Below, piece by piece: positions 14,043 through 25,626 of a stretch of DNA of 64,000 bases (the first letter of the stretch is position 1; every line of letters begins with the position of its first letter). Location: assembly GCA_000697665.1 (NCBI GenBank), contig KL197734.1, forward strand, positions 225,661 to 289,660, given 5' to 3'. Under the pieces are notes generated by a model, which worked only from the letters and a program-made list of their open reading frames with translations, searched no databases and was not told the origin of the DNA. Source of the stretch: Jaapia argillacea MUCL 33604. Its lineage: Eukaryota > Basidiomycota > Agaricomycetes > Jaapiales > Jaapiaceae. Both the position numbers and the translations under genes were made by a program.

Positions 14043-16709
14043 TCAGCCTCCTCCACATCCTCCGCACCCACCGCACCCACTTCCACAACTTCCACAACCG
14101 CTACCTCCCCCTCCCCCTCCGCCGCTATCCCCACCGCCACTGCCGCCGCCGCAACCACCTCCATTGCCACATCCTCCACTCCCACATCCACCGCTTCCGC
14201 CACATCCTGCCCCAACAGAGCAACCTCCAGCTCCCTATAAAAGTGAACATCAGCACATCTTCAATGGGCAAAGCCAATGAACAAGCTTACAGCAGCGCAT
14301 CCTCCAGAAGTAAACGCTGCGCCACAACCTCCGACGCAGCCAGCGGTAGGGCCATAAACATACATCGGGACGGGAACTAAAAACGCCGTGTCATGTCCCT
14401 CTCCTCTCATATACCTCTGCTCGTCCAGCTTGCCCTTCCTCACCGACTCGGCATCTCTTTCTCTTCGTTTCTTCACCTTGGCACTCCGCATATGTCGATT
14501 AATATCGCTAAGCTTCTGGTTAGCTTTGTTGCCCGAAAGGTAGACTGCGTTGTGATCGCTAGGATGGGTGCCCGAAAGCAGGAATGGTTCGTTGGATGGT
14601 GGGCAGAGGTGTGTTGGATTGGAGACCGAGGGTAAGCGAGAGAGGGTCGAAGTCCTGAGACGGGCAAGTCTTTGCCCGATTGTGTCCCCGGGAAGAGGAC
14701 AGCCACAGTGCGTGTAAGGGACTTCATAACGATTCTAGATATTGAATATGTTAGATAATTGATTAGCGGAGTGGGGTTGGGGCCTACCTTCCACGCTCGA
14801 CAGGTGAGGTCGAACGCCATCGCTAGGCGATTCTCTTCCACCTTGTCATCGCTGATGAGAGATTAGCTTGACGTATGGGAGTGAAATAGTCGCAGGGATA
14901 ACTCACTGGTCGACATATTTGCCAACAAATGACTTGCAGTCTTCGGCATATCTCGCCGCATACAATTGATGGGTATGCCAAGCCAGGTCGATATCAAGCG
15001 TCGGTACCAAGAAACTGCCAGGTGAAGCAGACATAAGGTCCAGGAACCTACAGTTTGAGACAGCTGTCAGGTCAATGGAGAAGAAGGCGGTACACGGTAA
15101 CGCACGCATGATACCGAGCAATGGAGTGCTGCAAGGCGACCATATCTTCAGCCAAGTTGAAAAAATCGGGATCAGTCCATCCAATATCGTGCATCTTTTT
15201 GACGAAGGTCCCTTGGCGCAGCACCTACGGTGAGGAAGCAATGAGACAACACTGCCAAGATGGGAGAATCAGAGTCACTCACAGCCCCAGTAAGTTCGAT
15301 CGAAAAAGGTCGATCGTCCGTGTACGCGCTCATGATTCTCAGAAGCCTGTCATCATTGTTAGCACTGCGTGGTAAAAGATTCGAGAATTATGCTCACAGA
15401 CGTCCTCCGCCAGTCTTCATACCCCTAGCAGCCGTAGCTCTCGCAATCTCCGTTGTATACTGAAAAGCCTTCAAGATAGTGCTTGTCCTATCTTCGGGAG
15501 TCACGCGCTCCAACTTCAATGATTTCAACTTTGGGGTCCCTAGTATGTGCGACTTGGCGAGTTTCGCTCTCTTGGCATCTCGAGCGTTGGCCTGTGAGTA
15601 TAGTGTTCCACTGAAAACAGAGGAGGAAGGTTAATTTTGGTCGACAAAGCCTCGACTGTAGAATCAGACAACGTACGCAAGGTAAATCCCATATCCGTGA
15701 GATGAACTCGACGGGTCAGTATAATCGCGCGCGAGATCCCTAGCGAACTTTGCAGCAGCTAAAGAATCCTTCGTGATATCATGGTTACAACTATCCCGAT
15801 CACAATGCTTCTTGAAGTTTCGCTGTGCGTACCCCTTTCCATCGGCAGTAAGAAATTCTAAAATTATTGATTGAATCCAGAGTTCTCACTGGCGACGGCG
15901 GCGAAGACACTTACCAACGGGGACAGCAATCTCACACTCCGGACAGTTGACGTCTCGATTAATCGGAGATTGAAGCTGCGAAGCCGATTCGAAAGGGTCA
16001 AAAGGAGTTCGAGTAGCTTCAAGCCACGAGGTTGCACGGGTGGGGGAAGGGTTGAACAACGACAGATTCCCAATAAATGCCTAATTCGAGCGGGGCCGTT
16101 CAGAAATTATTTGACTAGCGACCATAATGGAGCACGCACCACCAGTTCAATTGGAGTATTTTGAGATGCAGGGAGGTTCTGGAGTGGTTTGAAACGATCG
16201 CGATCCTCGGAATACCACCTAAGTCGGGAATTGCAATGAGGTTTAAGAATTGGAAGCCCCAGGAGAAACAACGTACCCAGGGTTGAGAGAATAAGCATGC
16301 CAAACCATGAACACGTCCAAGGGTGGCATATTCTTTTCAACCCAAATTTCGATCGGTTCATTTGGAGCTCCAAGGGTTGGAATCCATCTCTCGAATCTGT
16401 TCGGGGCATTACTATCATAACAGTGCTGATATAGAGACAATGGAATACTCACCGTTCCACAGCCAGATGTACAAACCACGCCCACCTCAATTCCTTCTCG
16501 GCAGGAAGATGAGGAACCTCCCATTGCCGTTCCTCAACTGCAACCCTTAGGTCCCAAAACGCTTGTAGAAGACGTAAATGGAACTTTAGCTGCTCTGGTT
16601 GGACGAGTGGTTGAAGAGTGGCTTTCGAGCCTATCAAAAAAGTTTGCGGGAAGGTGTACACTGGAGGGGGAGGTTCGGCTCGAACGTAGGTCGGAGGTTG
16701 GTCGGTCAT
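14043..16709 (-). CDS. Glycine-rich domain (GRDP/DUF1399) protein
   Basis: Protein of the GRDP-like family (DUF1399), found in plants and many Agaricomycetes; biochemical role uncertain. About ten short introns separate the exons. Landmarks in order: MTDQPPTYVRAEPPPPVYTF, LRLLQAFWDLRVAVEERQW, the DUF1399 motif PPLDVFMVWHAYSLNPG, CPECEIAVPVEFLT with HCDRDSCNHDI (a possible metal site), the second signature PTLDIDLAWHTHQLYAARYAED, then a basic Arg/Lys-rich stretch and GPTAGCVGGCGAAFTSGGCAA. The last exon encodes a Gly/Cys/Ser-rich tail of about 60 residues (14,043-14,235) made of GGCG, GCGS and GGGG units, typical of this family. The tail is low complexity and may vary in length between strains. 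Confidence 0.85.
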
Positions 16710-17305
16710 GCTAGTCGGAAGGAAGCTCAGAGGATTGGAAGAGGATGATGGCCTGTCCTGCGGGATGGGTATCTGTGACTGCAGATTTATACTCTGAGAT
16801 GTTCATAGCATTTCATAGGGGTAGGGTCGAGTGTGGTCGTGTCCGAACATCAAGCGAGGGCTGTCCGCGCCAAACACAAACGTCTGCTGTGAAGGATTTG
16901 TGCCTATCTGCTGACTCTGCTCGTTCCTGGGGGCAGGGGGATCTGGCGGTAGACTGCAGTGGACTGCTGCCGCGAAAGTGAGAGACATCAAATTTCGGAA
17001 GTGTCTGACATCAGCGAGGTGACCTGAAAACCTGCCGAATTTCATCGAGAGTAGATCACCGGGGAGTACGACGATTATTTGACTGTTTGGTTCTGCTGTG
17101 ACTTTGACTTGCAAACAAGTGGTGCGGTACGTTGTAGTGGAACAGAGGATCGAATACACGGTACTTATAGTGGTCCAAGATAAATGGTGCAATGACAGTG
17201 AAGTCGTTTCGTGATGGTCTGTGTGGGAAAACGTGTGACAGTGATTACACGTGACTCTATCACACTGATATCTTTGACTTTGAATCGCAGTCTCCGTCGA
17301 CCCGC
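16710..17305. other. Divergent intergenic region, DUF1399 / HNH gene
   Basis: Holds the promoters of the flanking divergent genes. A 129-residue minus-strand frame (16,803-17,192) has no ATG near its start and no known motif; I do not call it a gene. Confidence 0.4.
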
Positions 17306-18819
17306 ATGTCTCTTCAACGAACTCTGTCCCAGAGCTCTTTGGAAAGCTTCACGGATAGCGACGACTCTTATGAGAGCGCTTGCTTTTTCCACTCCCCTCT
17401 CTTCACTCAAAAAGTCCAAGAACTGATCTTGGATATTTCTTTGCACACCGAGGAGCTCGTCCTTGAAGCGAACAAACTCATCCATCGACTCTCGAAGACG
17501 CCCGAGGACGAGTATCGCTATGATGAATCCAAGCCCGGTGTCAAGCTTCACGCAATCCTGCGAGAACTGATTGATCACGCGAAAAGTTGTGGCGGTACGA
17601 GGGGTAGGCGTTACGCCGCATGCGCCGTTGTCGCTTGTAGCATAGATAACAAGCAAGACAGTACTAGAACTCTTCAGCTGCTTCAAGAGCTTGGCCAGAC
17701 TTGGCTCTCCCATTTTCTTTTCGTCTGTAGGTGTGATCTCCGACGTGTAGGCGGCATTGATTTGAGAAGTTACGCAGTCAGAGTCAATGCATCCGACTCC
17801 GCACAGCTGGATGCTAGTCTAATCCATTCCGGGGACTCCACCCCCACCCTCAAACACATGCACATGCCTAGTAATATCTCCCAAGGCCACATCGATGCAG
17901 AGGCGTTCCGGTCAGAGGTAATTTCCCGTCGGTTGTGTTCTATTCTTCCGCCCGTGTTTGACAACGATCTGCTTCATTGCCATAGTTATTGAAGCGTCAG
18001 GGCTACCGATGTCCTCTTTCCAATCAGCCTGATGTGTCGCTGCCGGATATGTCGAACACTGACGCCAATCACTCTGTCAATTTGATAGGATGCCACATCT
18101 TTAAAAGGGGTGTTGCGGCTTTCAAATATGAGCCAAAGTTACCCCACGAAGTCGCAATGGTGCGTTCATTTTGGCCTGCCATCTCTGTAGAACCCGCTGA
18201 TAATGGCTATCAGTATCGGTCAGCCCTTTGTACGTTCGACATCCTTCGTCATTATGCCGATATTCCTGTGGAGACTGTCGAGGCTCTGGGAGACTTCATT
18301 GATGGCCCCTCTAATGGGATCGCTATGCAGTACGATGCTCACTACGGTTTTGACACGTTTCTGTGGAGCTTGCAAGAAACCGAGGTAAGTGGGTGCCCAC
18401 TATTGGAGTCGTCACCGGAACATGAGAAATCATTTCAGATGGTCAATACGCATAAAATCATCTACCATTCAGGGTTAGGACACGGCCTTCCACACAGACC
18501 CGAATTTGTAACCTTTGTGGACCACAGCATAGATCCTACTCCCCCACCCGCGAAACGAGCGCGCACGCTAGGTGGTGCCGGCAATGACGCTGCGGTACCC
18601 CCACGAGGAATCGATTTACCGAACCCACTGTTCCTTCGCATACACGCCGCAATCGCAGGCATTCTCCATGCTAGCGGGGCTGGGAAATTCTTGGACGAGT
18701 TGATCGTCGACTCGGGTCATGGAGAATCTGTTGGGCCGGTAACTTGCGGAGATGATATGTATACTTGGGTACTGAAGGCGGGACTGGCAGGAGCGATGCG
18801 GAAGCTGCAAGTCGCATGA
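17306..18819 (+). CDS. HNH-nuclease-domain protein (HNH_2 type)
   Basis: Agaricomycete protein with a C-terminal HNH-like module. After a helical N-terminus (MSLQRTLSQSSLESF; KVQELILDISLHTEELVLEANKLIHRL) an intron after FRSE joins LLKRQGYRCPLSNQPD, the family's usual beginning of the HNH unit; GCHIFKR then corresponds to the first His and GPSNGIAMQYDAHYGFDTF to the N and distal H. A second intron precedes MVNTHKIIYHSGLGHGLP, and the tail has a basic PPAKRARTLGG patch that could be a nuclear signal. A 51-nt segment (GTAGGT...CGCAG, from about 17,728) could be a further in-frame intron. Whether it cuts DNA is unknown; this class is large in mushrooms and often diverged at catalytic positions. 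A fragment of its 3' end recurs at 62,267-62,574. Confidence 0.75.
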
Positions 18820-19016
18820 AGAGCGTCTGTAACCCCGAGTGCGAAGGCCTCCATCAAGGGCTCGGGCAATAGCTAAATGGGTGTTCCAATCTTTCAACCC
18901 TATCGCCGCCGGGTCATACAATAAATTAATTACAATAAGTTATGCAAAAGTTCTTGACCAAGTACGAAGGTGTGAGGTCCGTTTCTCTAAAGGTGTGAGC
19001 CATCTAGCCGCATCTC

Positions 19017-19569
19017 TCAGGCAATATTGACCGTGACATTCTTAAACTCCAGCATCGGTTCCAAGCCGGCCTATTCGTCCAATCCCAATCAGCGACGTCC
19101 TCTCATATAATGCCAAGAATATCACTCACACCGACCAATGCCAGATGCGTCACGCTCAACACCGCTTTGCCCGTGATGAAGAACGTTGGAACTTCAACAG
19201 TGAAGTTCTGATGAGGGGGCTTGTAATCGACCGTGGTGCTGTATTGTGGGTTGTAGGGACCCGCATACAGCACTGTCCCATGGGATTTCTCGGCGCCGAC
19301 ACAGCCTCCCGAATTGCATGATTGCATGGCGATAATAACCGAGATTTCTTGTGAACTTGAGAGGAAGTTCTGATGCGAGACACATCGTGAGTATACTTGT
19401 TAATCTTGAAGGGATGGTAATAGCTACTCACCGGTCTGTCGATTTCAACGTTCAGGTAGCAACCCGCACATGTCGTGATGCCTGCAGCAGGGGCGCCGAT
19501 GGTGACGCTCTGCGCCATAGCGGACAAGGCAACGGTAGCGACTACCAGGAAGTTCTTGATGAACATCAT
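19017..19569 (-). CDS. Small secreted protein, VTIG family, copy A
   Basis: Small secreted protein of about 125-135 residues, a family I know only as Agaricomycete hypothetical secreted proteins. The start MMFIKNFLVVATVALSAMAQ is a clear signal peptide. The mature part begins SVTIGAPAAGITTCAGCYLN, then after an intron NFLSSSQEISVIIAMQSCNSGG, GTVLYAGPYNPQYSTT, HQNFTVEVPTFFITGKAVLS, and after a second intron AGLEPMLEFKNVTVNIA. Four cysteines, likely beta-sandwich. First of five related copies here (others at 21.1, 34.0, 41.3 and 54.2 kb). Function unknown; secreted protein roles at the cell surface or toward a host are possible but not shown. Confidence 0.8.
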
Positions 19570-21119
19570 GTCGGGTGGGTTGTTCGAGGGAAGGAGGTAG
19601 GTCGCTGCTTGAGTTGTTGGGTAATAAGGAAGCTGATAGAGAATTCAACCGATCCGGGTCGATCTCTTTATACCATCTCCTCCGATGCACTCATGACAAG
19701 TCTGGATAGGTTTCAAGGTGCGCCATCGACCAACAGCATCGACGTACCGCCGGTTTGATAGTAATGGGCTATGGAATGATCATCTCGAGCCTCATCTCTC
19801 AAGGGATGTGACGACGTTAGCGTCGTTGACACGGAACCGAGGCTGTCGGAGTGCACAGCATGTTTCACTTGATACACAGCCTCACCAACCATTCTACCTG
19901 GTGACGGGCTGGATATCTGTATCCCGACCGTCTGTCACTTGACATTCGAATCCAGCTTTTGAAGAACTCAAAGCACCACCATTCGATCATAAATCACAGT
20001 CGAAGTCAATGAAACATGCCGAAGAGAAGTGCGAGAAAATCCAATATTTGCGCACAGCCATGATTTCGGACAGATTGCGGTGCATCAAGCACGCGTCAAC
20101 GCTGAAGTTTGAACTGCCCTTGCATTTCTGGTCCAGCGTCGCCCTAACCCTTCGTGAATTCCTGGGCGCCATCATTGCGGCTAGTGAGGAACGAGCTCAG
20201 TGCGATGTAATCTCCGGCACTCCTGAGAGGTGGCATCAATGCACCCATCTATGTCACAATTCGGTACAGGCGTAGACGAAGAGGATGAGCCGAGGAAGGC
20301 GCCAATCAAAGAGGGGTGGGAGTTGGCGAGCCTTGTCTTGACTCTTAGACTCCTCCCCTACCCCAAGCTGGTGGTGGTGTGGAATGAGGCTTCTCACCGA
20401 AACGAGATAACTCGACTAAGCCTAGAGAAAAGACACAGGGTTAGACGGCTCACTATAACACAGATTAAAAGGGAGAGAAATGGGCACATCAATGTTCAAA
20501 CCAACATCATGCCTGAAAAATGACCTCGCTCCCAAACCCAACTTACGTGCTCTTCGTTCTCCCTCATTCCCGTCCTTGAGCATCCTCAGCACCACACATC
20601 TCCTCCTCTCACTCGGAATCAATCTGTCGGGTTATGTGCAGTTTTCAGAGGGAGGAGGTAGCCACTGTCGCTGGAGAGGTTCCTGGATCCAAACTGGGTT
20701 CGGTGGTTAGAGAAGATTGACTCAGGCTTGTCCGTATTGTACGGACGGTTTTCAACTGAATGAAGATAGACAGCACTAAGGAGTTATGATTACAATCCAA
20801 GCAGGATCATAGAGCAGGTAGTTACTGTAACAGGTGAACCAGAGTTGATTGTGGTGAGAGCACGCAACGTCGGCAAATGCCGTTGGATCTCATCCTTCCT
20901 GTTCAGGCTTCAGAGTGAACCCTACCTACCTAACCGGCGTCGGTTCTGAGTTTTTCCAGTCCTTAGTCACGATATTCCTTGGCAATGAAGCTACATCCAT
21001 GGATTTGGTTTAAATGTGATAAATTACAATAAGTTATGCAAAAGTCCTCTAGCTTGAAGATCTAATGTGTGAGGTCCATTTCCCTAACACTCGTCGATGA
21101 CAGCCACGAACCCCATCCC
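19570..21119. repeat. Spacer of the SSP tandem unit
   Basis: Sequence between SSP copies A and B. It is not unique: 19,980-20,280 matches 33,300-33,600 and 55,180-55,450 (reverse or direct), 20,300-20,640 matches the DNA beside TSR3, and 20,640-20,900 matches 34,870-35,040 and 53,710-53,900. The DNA upstream of each SSP gene has therefore moved with the gene as one unit of about 2.1 kb. Frames within are short and poorly conserved, so I see no gene in it. Confidence 0.6.
19664..19674 (-). promoter_or_regulatory. TATA box of SSP copy A
   Basis: GGTATAAAGAG on the minus strand, about 100 bases before the start codon. The same element at the same distance precedes copies B, C and E, although the surrounding DNA has diverged, which supports it as the core promoter. 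Confidence 0.7.
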
Positions 21120-21677
21120 TCAGGCAATATTAACCGTAACATTCTTATATTCCAAAAACGGTTCCAACCCAGCCTATCCACATCAAAACCCAATCAGTGT
21201 TGCTCTCTCATCTAAGATTAAGTGAAATATGACTTACACCAACCAACGCGAAATGCGTCACGCTCAACACCGCTTGCCCGGTGATGAAGAACGTCGGAAC
21301 TTCAACGGTAAAGTTCTGATGAGGAGGTTTGTAGTCGACCGTGGTGCTGTATTGTGGGTTGTAGGGACCCGCATACAGGACTGTCCCATGAGACTTCTCG
21401 GCGCCGATGCAGCCTCCCGAGTTGCATGATTGCATGTCGATTATAACGGAGACTTCTTGTGAACTCGATTGGAAGTTCTGATACGAGACGCGTCGTAAGC
21501 ATGGCTGTTAATCCTGGAGGAAAGGGAGTAAATACTCACCGGCCTATCGATTTCTACGTTTAGGTAGCAACCCGCGCAGGTTTTGATGTCTGCAGCAGGG
21601 GCGCCGATGCTGACGCTCTGCGCCATAGCGGACAAGGCAACGGTAGCGACGACCAGGAAGGACTTGATGAACATCAT
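21120..21677 (-). CDS. Small secreted protein, VTIG family, copy B
   Basis: Tandem paralogue of copy A in the same orientation, about 2.1 kb away. Same three-exon structure with a signal peptide MMFIKSFLVVATVALSAMAQ, mature start SVSIGAPAADIKTCAGCYLN, conserved QSCNSGGCIGAEKSHGTVLY and the end AGLEPFLEYKNVTVNIA. It differs from copy A at G-to-D in the APAAG loop, and has GQAVLSVTHFALVG where A has GKAVLSVTHLALVG; in that block it resembles copies C and E more than its neighbour A. Intact reading frame and splice sites. Function unknown. Confidence 0.8.
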
Positions 21678-22456
21678 CTCGAATGCGTTGCTTGAGGGAA
21701 AGAGGTAGGTGATTGCTTAGGATGCTGGGTAATGAGGAAGCTGATAGAGAATTCAACCAATCCAGGTCGACCTCTTTATACCTTATCTTCTGATGCGCTC
21801 ATGGCAAGTATGGATAGGTTTCAAGATGCGCCATCGACCAACAGCATCGACGTACCGCCAGTTTGATGGTGATGGAACATGGGACAATCATGTTTTCCCC
21901 CTTTCTGAGCGGATGTAGCAACAGTAATGTCGTTGACAAGGATCGAGGCTGTCGTGATGGCAGGGGAAGCATAGCATGTTTTACTTGATGCACAGCCTCA
22001 CCGACGGTTCTGCCGACGATTGCCTAGACATCTATATCCCTTCAGCTGTAACTTGGTGTGGTTCCGCTAGTCTTTGGAAAAACTCACACAACCTATCATC
22101 ACCCCAACATCGATCACGGTCCAAGACAGCCAAACATATCAAGGGAAAAGAAATGCAAGAAAATGGAATATTCCGCACAGTCACCATGCCGGAACTGGAT
22201 GGCAGTGCAGCAAGCACCTCTTCGCGCCCCGAAGTTGGAACTGCCATTGAACGTTTGAATGTCTAGTCCATCATCGCTCCCAGCCTCCTACATGAGATCG
22301 TGGGCGCCGTCTTTGCAGCGAGAGGAGAACGAACTCAGTGCGAAATATTCTTCATTCGTCCAGGGAGGTGGGTTGATACCACCACCTATCCGGCGGGAGT
22401 AGAGGAAGGCACCGATCGATGGGGTGAGGGCGCTGTTCGTGAGACGTATCCTCTTC
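21678..22456. repeat. Upstream part of SSP unit B
   Basis: Contains the copy B promoter and, at 22,050-22,460, a degenerate version of the block seen at 19,980-20,280, 33,270-33,640 and 55,180-55,490. No coding function could be supported. Confidence 0.5.
21772..21782 (-). promoter_or_regulatory. TATA box of SSP copy B
   Basis: Same GGTATAAAGAG element about 100 bases before the copy B start codon. Confidence 0.7.
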
Positions 22457-22896
22457 CTAACACAAACGTGTTCGCAACGAGACTTCGTTAACTGCGGTAG
22501 GTCGGAGGGCTCGCTGGCTCTCAACCACCCGTTGCTGTTTCTTTGTTGGGCCCTGAATAGGTGATTCGCCCTCGAGAGGTGCCCATGCTTGACGATGATC
22601 GACCGCCGAGTTGACGAAGACACTGTTCGGGAGAATCTTCACGACGAGTTTGACCACCGAACTTCAGTTTCGTGGTGAAGAAAAACCCTAAGGATAGGGG
22701 TTGGGCGCAAATCTGCCTTGGAGGTCGAGCCTGCTGATTCCCTAGAGAGCCGCATCTCCACACCGTTTATGGGCGAGACATGACCGAGTGAAGTCGCGTC
22801 GTGCCACATAGGAAGATATTCCAAAGTATGGTCAATATGCAGGTCGAGCAACTGATTCACCTCAGGGAATGAAGGGGGGAGAGAAGCAGGTGGCAT
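22457..22896 (-). CDS. Possible hypothetical gene, unresolved
   Basis: A minus-strand frame starts MPPASLPPSFPEVNQLLDLHID at 22,896 and stops after 85 residues; overlapping frames continue to 22,457, so an intron or frameshift near 22,640-22,680 may connect them. I do not recognise the protein and could not settle the splicing. It lies upstream of the SSP unit and divergent from nothing obvious. It may be a real small gene, a relic or chance. Confidence 0.25.
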
Positions 22897-22963
22897 TAAT
22901 CAAATAGAGAACGATGAGATCTCACGACAGACAACGGAACAACCCTCGGGACTCATATAACAC

Positions 22964-23492
22964 CTAGTTGGCGGCTACCAAGCCCTCCACTGCCTTCTTC
23001 TCTCGCGGTGCAATCTTGAAGTAATGCTCTCCACTCAGTCCGCCTTGAGGGAGTTTTCCGTACACCTTATTTCGTTCCGATGTCAACAGTTTGGTGGAGC
23101 GTTCGACGTATGGTCGCAGCTGGAGCAAGTGAGCGATGCGGTGGGAGGAAGGTTTGAGTCTTGATACAAAGGGAAGGACAAGCAAAACGCACGGGAGTGG
23201 AGTTCAACACAGGTAGCGGAGGGGCTACGAAGTACCTAACCTGCTCATCGACGAGCCTGTACTTTGAGGAGCCTTTAACGACATGTTTCCCGGGTGCGCC
23301 TGTTCGATGAGAGCCAGGGAGGTAGGCTTGTCCGGTACCTGGTGTGGGGGGGAGGGGAGTTAGGAATGGAACGGTAGCGAAGTGAAATCGAGGGGTGGGA
23401 TAGGACAAACCCTTATAGAAGTCTTTATTGCCGCGTTTTGTGGTGAGCGGTCGGCGCGAGGCTTTTGATAGTCGGGCCAGCGTCGGAAACAT
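22964..23492 (-). CDS. MRPL27: Mitochondrial ribosomal protein mL41 (MRPL27)
   Basis: Large-subunit mitochondrial ribosomal protein of the mL41/MRP-L27 family. Spliced product of about 125 residues: MFPTLARLSKASRRPLTTKRG, a basic presequence-like N-terminus leading into the family motif RGNKDFYKGTGQ, then GSHRTGAPGKHVVKGSSKYRL, VRYFVAPPLPVLNSTPLRPYV and a C-terminal extension ending APREKKAVEGLVAAN. Two introns with GT-AG ends. The conserved TKRGNKxFYKG and PYV positions match the family across fungi and animals. Complete. Confidence 0.88.
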
Positions 23493-23870
23493 GGTGAGCA
23501 CTGGCAAACGAAAGGTTGATCAAGACTTTTCGTCAAGAAGAATTGGTCCATGGGATGGTCCCTTGCGAAGTCCCTTAGACCAGTTTTCTTCCCAGGTAAA
23601 ATAACATTTATTTATGTTACTTATAATAGGAGAAAGATAAGTGCCATTCAATTCGTTGCGTACCCGAAAGCTGGAATCTCGCCTCCGTTCTTGCTCCATT
23701 CACTCTCAGAGAGCTTATTCGAGTTATTGTTGCCACAGCAATGGCCAGCCTAGCGGTTCGTCCAGCTGCAGTGCAGTGGGCGTTAAATCACCCACTACAT
23801 TCCATCCACTCCATCTGAACAGACATCGGAGTGCGAACGACCCACCTCCATACACAAAGGCATTCTATCT
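23493..23870. promoter_or_regulatory. Divergent promoter region, mL41 / Sel1 gene
   Basis: 378 bases between two divergent starts. An AT-rich patch with TTATTTATGTTACTTATAA lies at 23,607-23,625. No further element could be assigned. Confidence 0.4.
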
Positions 23871-25621
23871 ATGTCGCCAACGCCTAGTCTTCAGCGATAT
23901 CCTGGTTCCGAAGGATTGGGGGCATCTCATCCGCCTACGCCCCAACCCGACAGTGGTTATACACTCGGAGTCCCCTTGAATCATGCATCAGCGGATTCTG
24001 TCTCGTCTCTTGACTCGATATCTGAGCCTCCCCTTCTTCCGACCCGCCTCCGCTCGGCTATCGCTGCACGCCTAGACGAAGCGAGTTCATCACACCATAA
24101 TTCTCTGGGTTTGACAGCTCCCTTACCCACTACTTCTTCCCTCTCAACTGCCTGGCCTGACATCGAACGTAGTCGGGACATAGCCTCGAAGGTGACGTGG
24201 TGTGTGTGTGTTTTGTCGCTGGTCGAGCGTGCTAGGACGAGGGCGGGACTAAGGTCAGATTATGGACAGAATATAGATTCACAACTCCAACATCTCATCG
24301 ACATATCTGTTCCTCTCCTCCTGGAAATCGCTTCGCCCCCTAATGTACCGGATCCCATGCCTGGACACCTGGCAGAAGCCATCTACCATCGAGGGACTAT
24401 GAAGGCATCAGGCTCTTTCCCCAAATACATATCAAAGGACCCGCCATCAGCGTACGTTGACTTCGAACTGAGCGCGAACAGTGGTCATTCAGCTGCGTGG
24501 TTCAAACTGGGGATCCACTACGAGCAGCGACACGATGAGAAACGTGCTCTGGATTGTTTTCAGCAAGGGTTGGCGCTCCATGACCTGAACTGCATCTACG
24601 TATGTCTTAACTCACCTCGGCCCTTCCAATTGGCTCATCCTTCCGCAGCGTTTGGGAATTGCGCACCTCATGGGCAAGCTATCTTTATCAGACGACCCAG
24701 AGAAGGCAATTACTCTCCTGTATCAAGCAGCAACTCAAGCAACTGTCGAATTTCCTGAACCAGCCTACACTTACGGTCTCCTTCTCCTCTCCGAATATTA
24801 TCCTATCTCAATTCCTCCCCATCTCTTCAAACCACACCTTCCTGATAACACGTCTATGGAGAAGGAGGCCTGGCATCATATTGGGCGCGCCGCTTACTTG
24901 AATTTCGTCCCCGCCCTGTATAAACTTGGTCACGCATATCAGACCACAAAAGTACGATATCCATTGGACTCACCACGCCTCATCGACCCGCTCATAAGCG
25001 TCCATTTCTACTCGCTGGCTAGTGAGCTAGGATCCCCGGAGGCAGATATGGCGTTGAGTCTGTGGTTCTTGGGCGGGGCGGAGGACTGCAGTATTGAAAA
25101 AGACGAGGAATTAGGGTTCAAGTTTGCTCAACATGCCGCGGGGATGCGATGGTCACCCGCAGAGTTTGCCATGGGTTACTTTGCAGAGATTGGGGTTGGT
25201 ACCCAGAAGGACCTTGAAGTTGCCATGAAATGGTATTGGAGGGTCAGTCGTGCCGTTGCTACACTTGGAAAATCTTCTCAATTTACTGCAGGCAGCAAGA
25301 AATGGGGACGTGGACGCCTTGATACGGCTTTCTCCTGTGAAGCAGCCTTTACCCCTCAGTCTCGCCAGCCCAGCAGATACTGGTGACTTTGTTGTCACCG
25401 GAAATCGCCTGGTCCTCGCCCATACAGCTGGATTAGATGCCGAACGTGTTAGCGGCTTGGCACCTACATTAGACGAATGTCATGCGGTTGGCGTCACCCT
25501 TGCATATCCGCGTCTCCTAACGGTCTGTTCCACGTCTGTCCGTTATCCCTTGAATCTTCTCACGTCGCACATGGCTTTTGATGTAGAACATGAAAGTCGA
25601 CGCTCCCTTTGCCCAATCTGA
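23871..25621 (+). CDS. Sel1-repeat protein (Skt5/Chs4-like)
   Basis: Sel1-like TPR protein resembling the Skt5/Chs4 group that activates chitin synthase, though it is a diverged member and the specific role is inferred. A Ser/Pro-rich N-terminus (MSPTPSLQRYPGSEGLG) precedes helical repeats: SAAWFKLGIHYEQRHDEKRA, RLGIAHLMGKLSLSDDPEKA, EPAYTYGLLLL, VPALYKLGHAYQ, PEADMALSLWFLGGAED and AEFAMGYFAEIGVGTQKDLE-AMKWYWR-AARNGDVDAL. Two introns. The last exon runs to 25,621 without a family-typical ending. A kinase gene begins within a few bases on the same strand, so a final intron joining the two into one Sel1-kinase protein is possible. Confidence 0.75.
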
Positions 25622-25626
25622 ATCTA

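Noticed and set aside
14003-14215. Frame rich in Val/Glu/Ala on the minus strand
   Set aside because: Out-of-frame shadow of the glycine-rich tail of the DUF1399 gene.
16803-17192. 129-codon minus-strand frame
   Set aside because: No ATG near the start, no motif, lies in a divergent promoter region.
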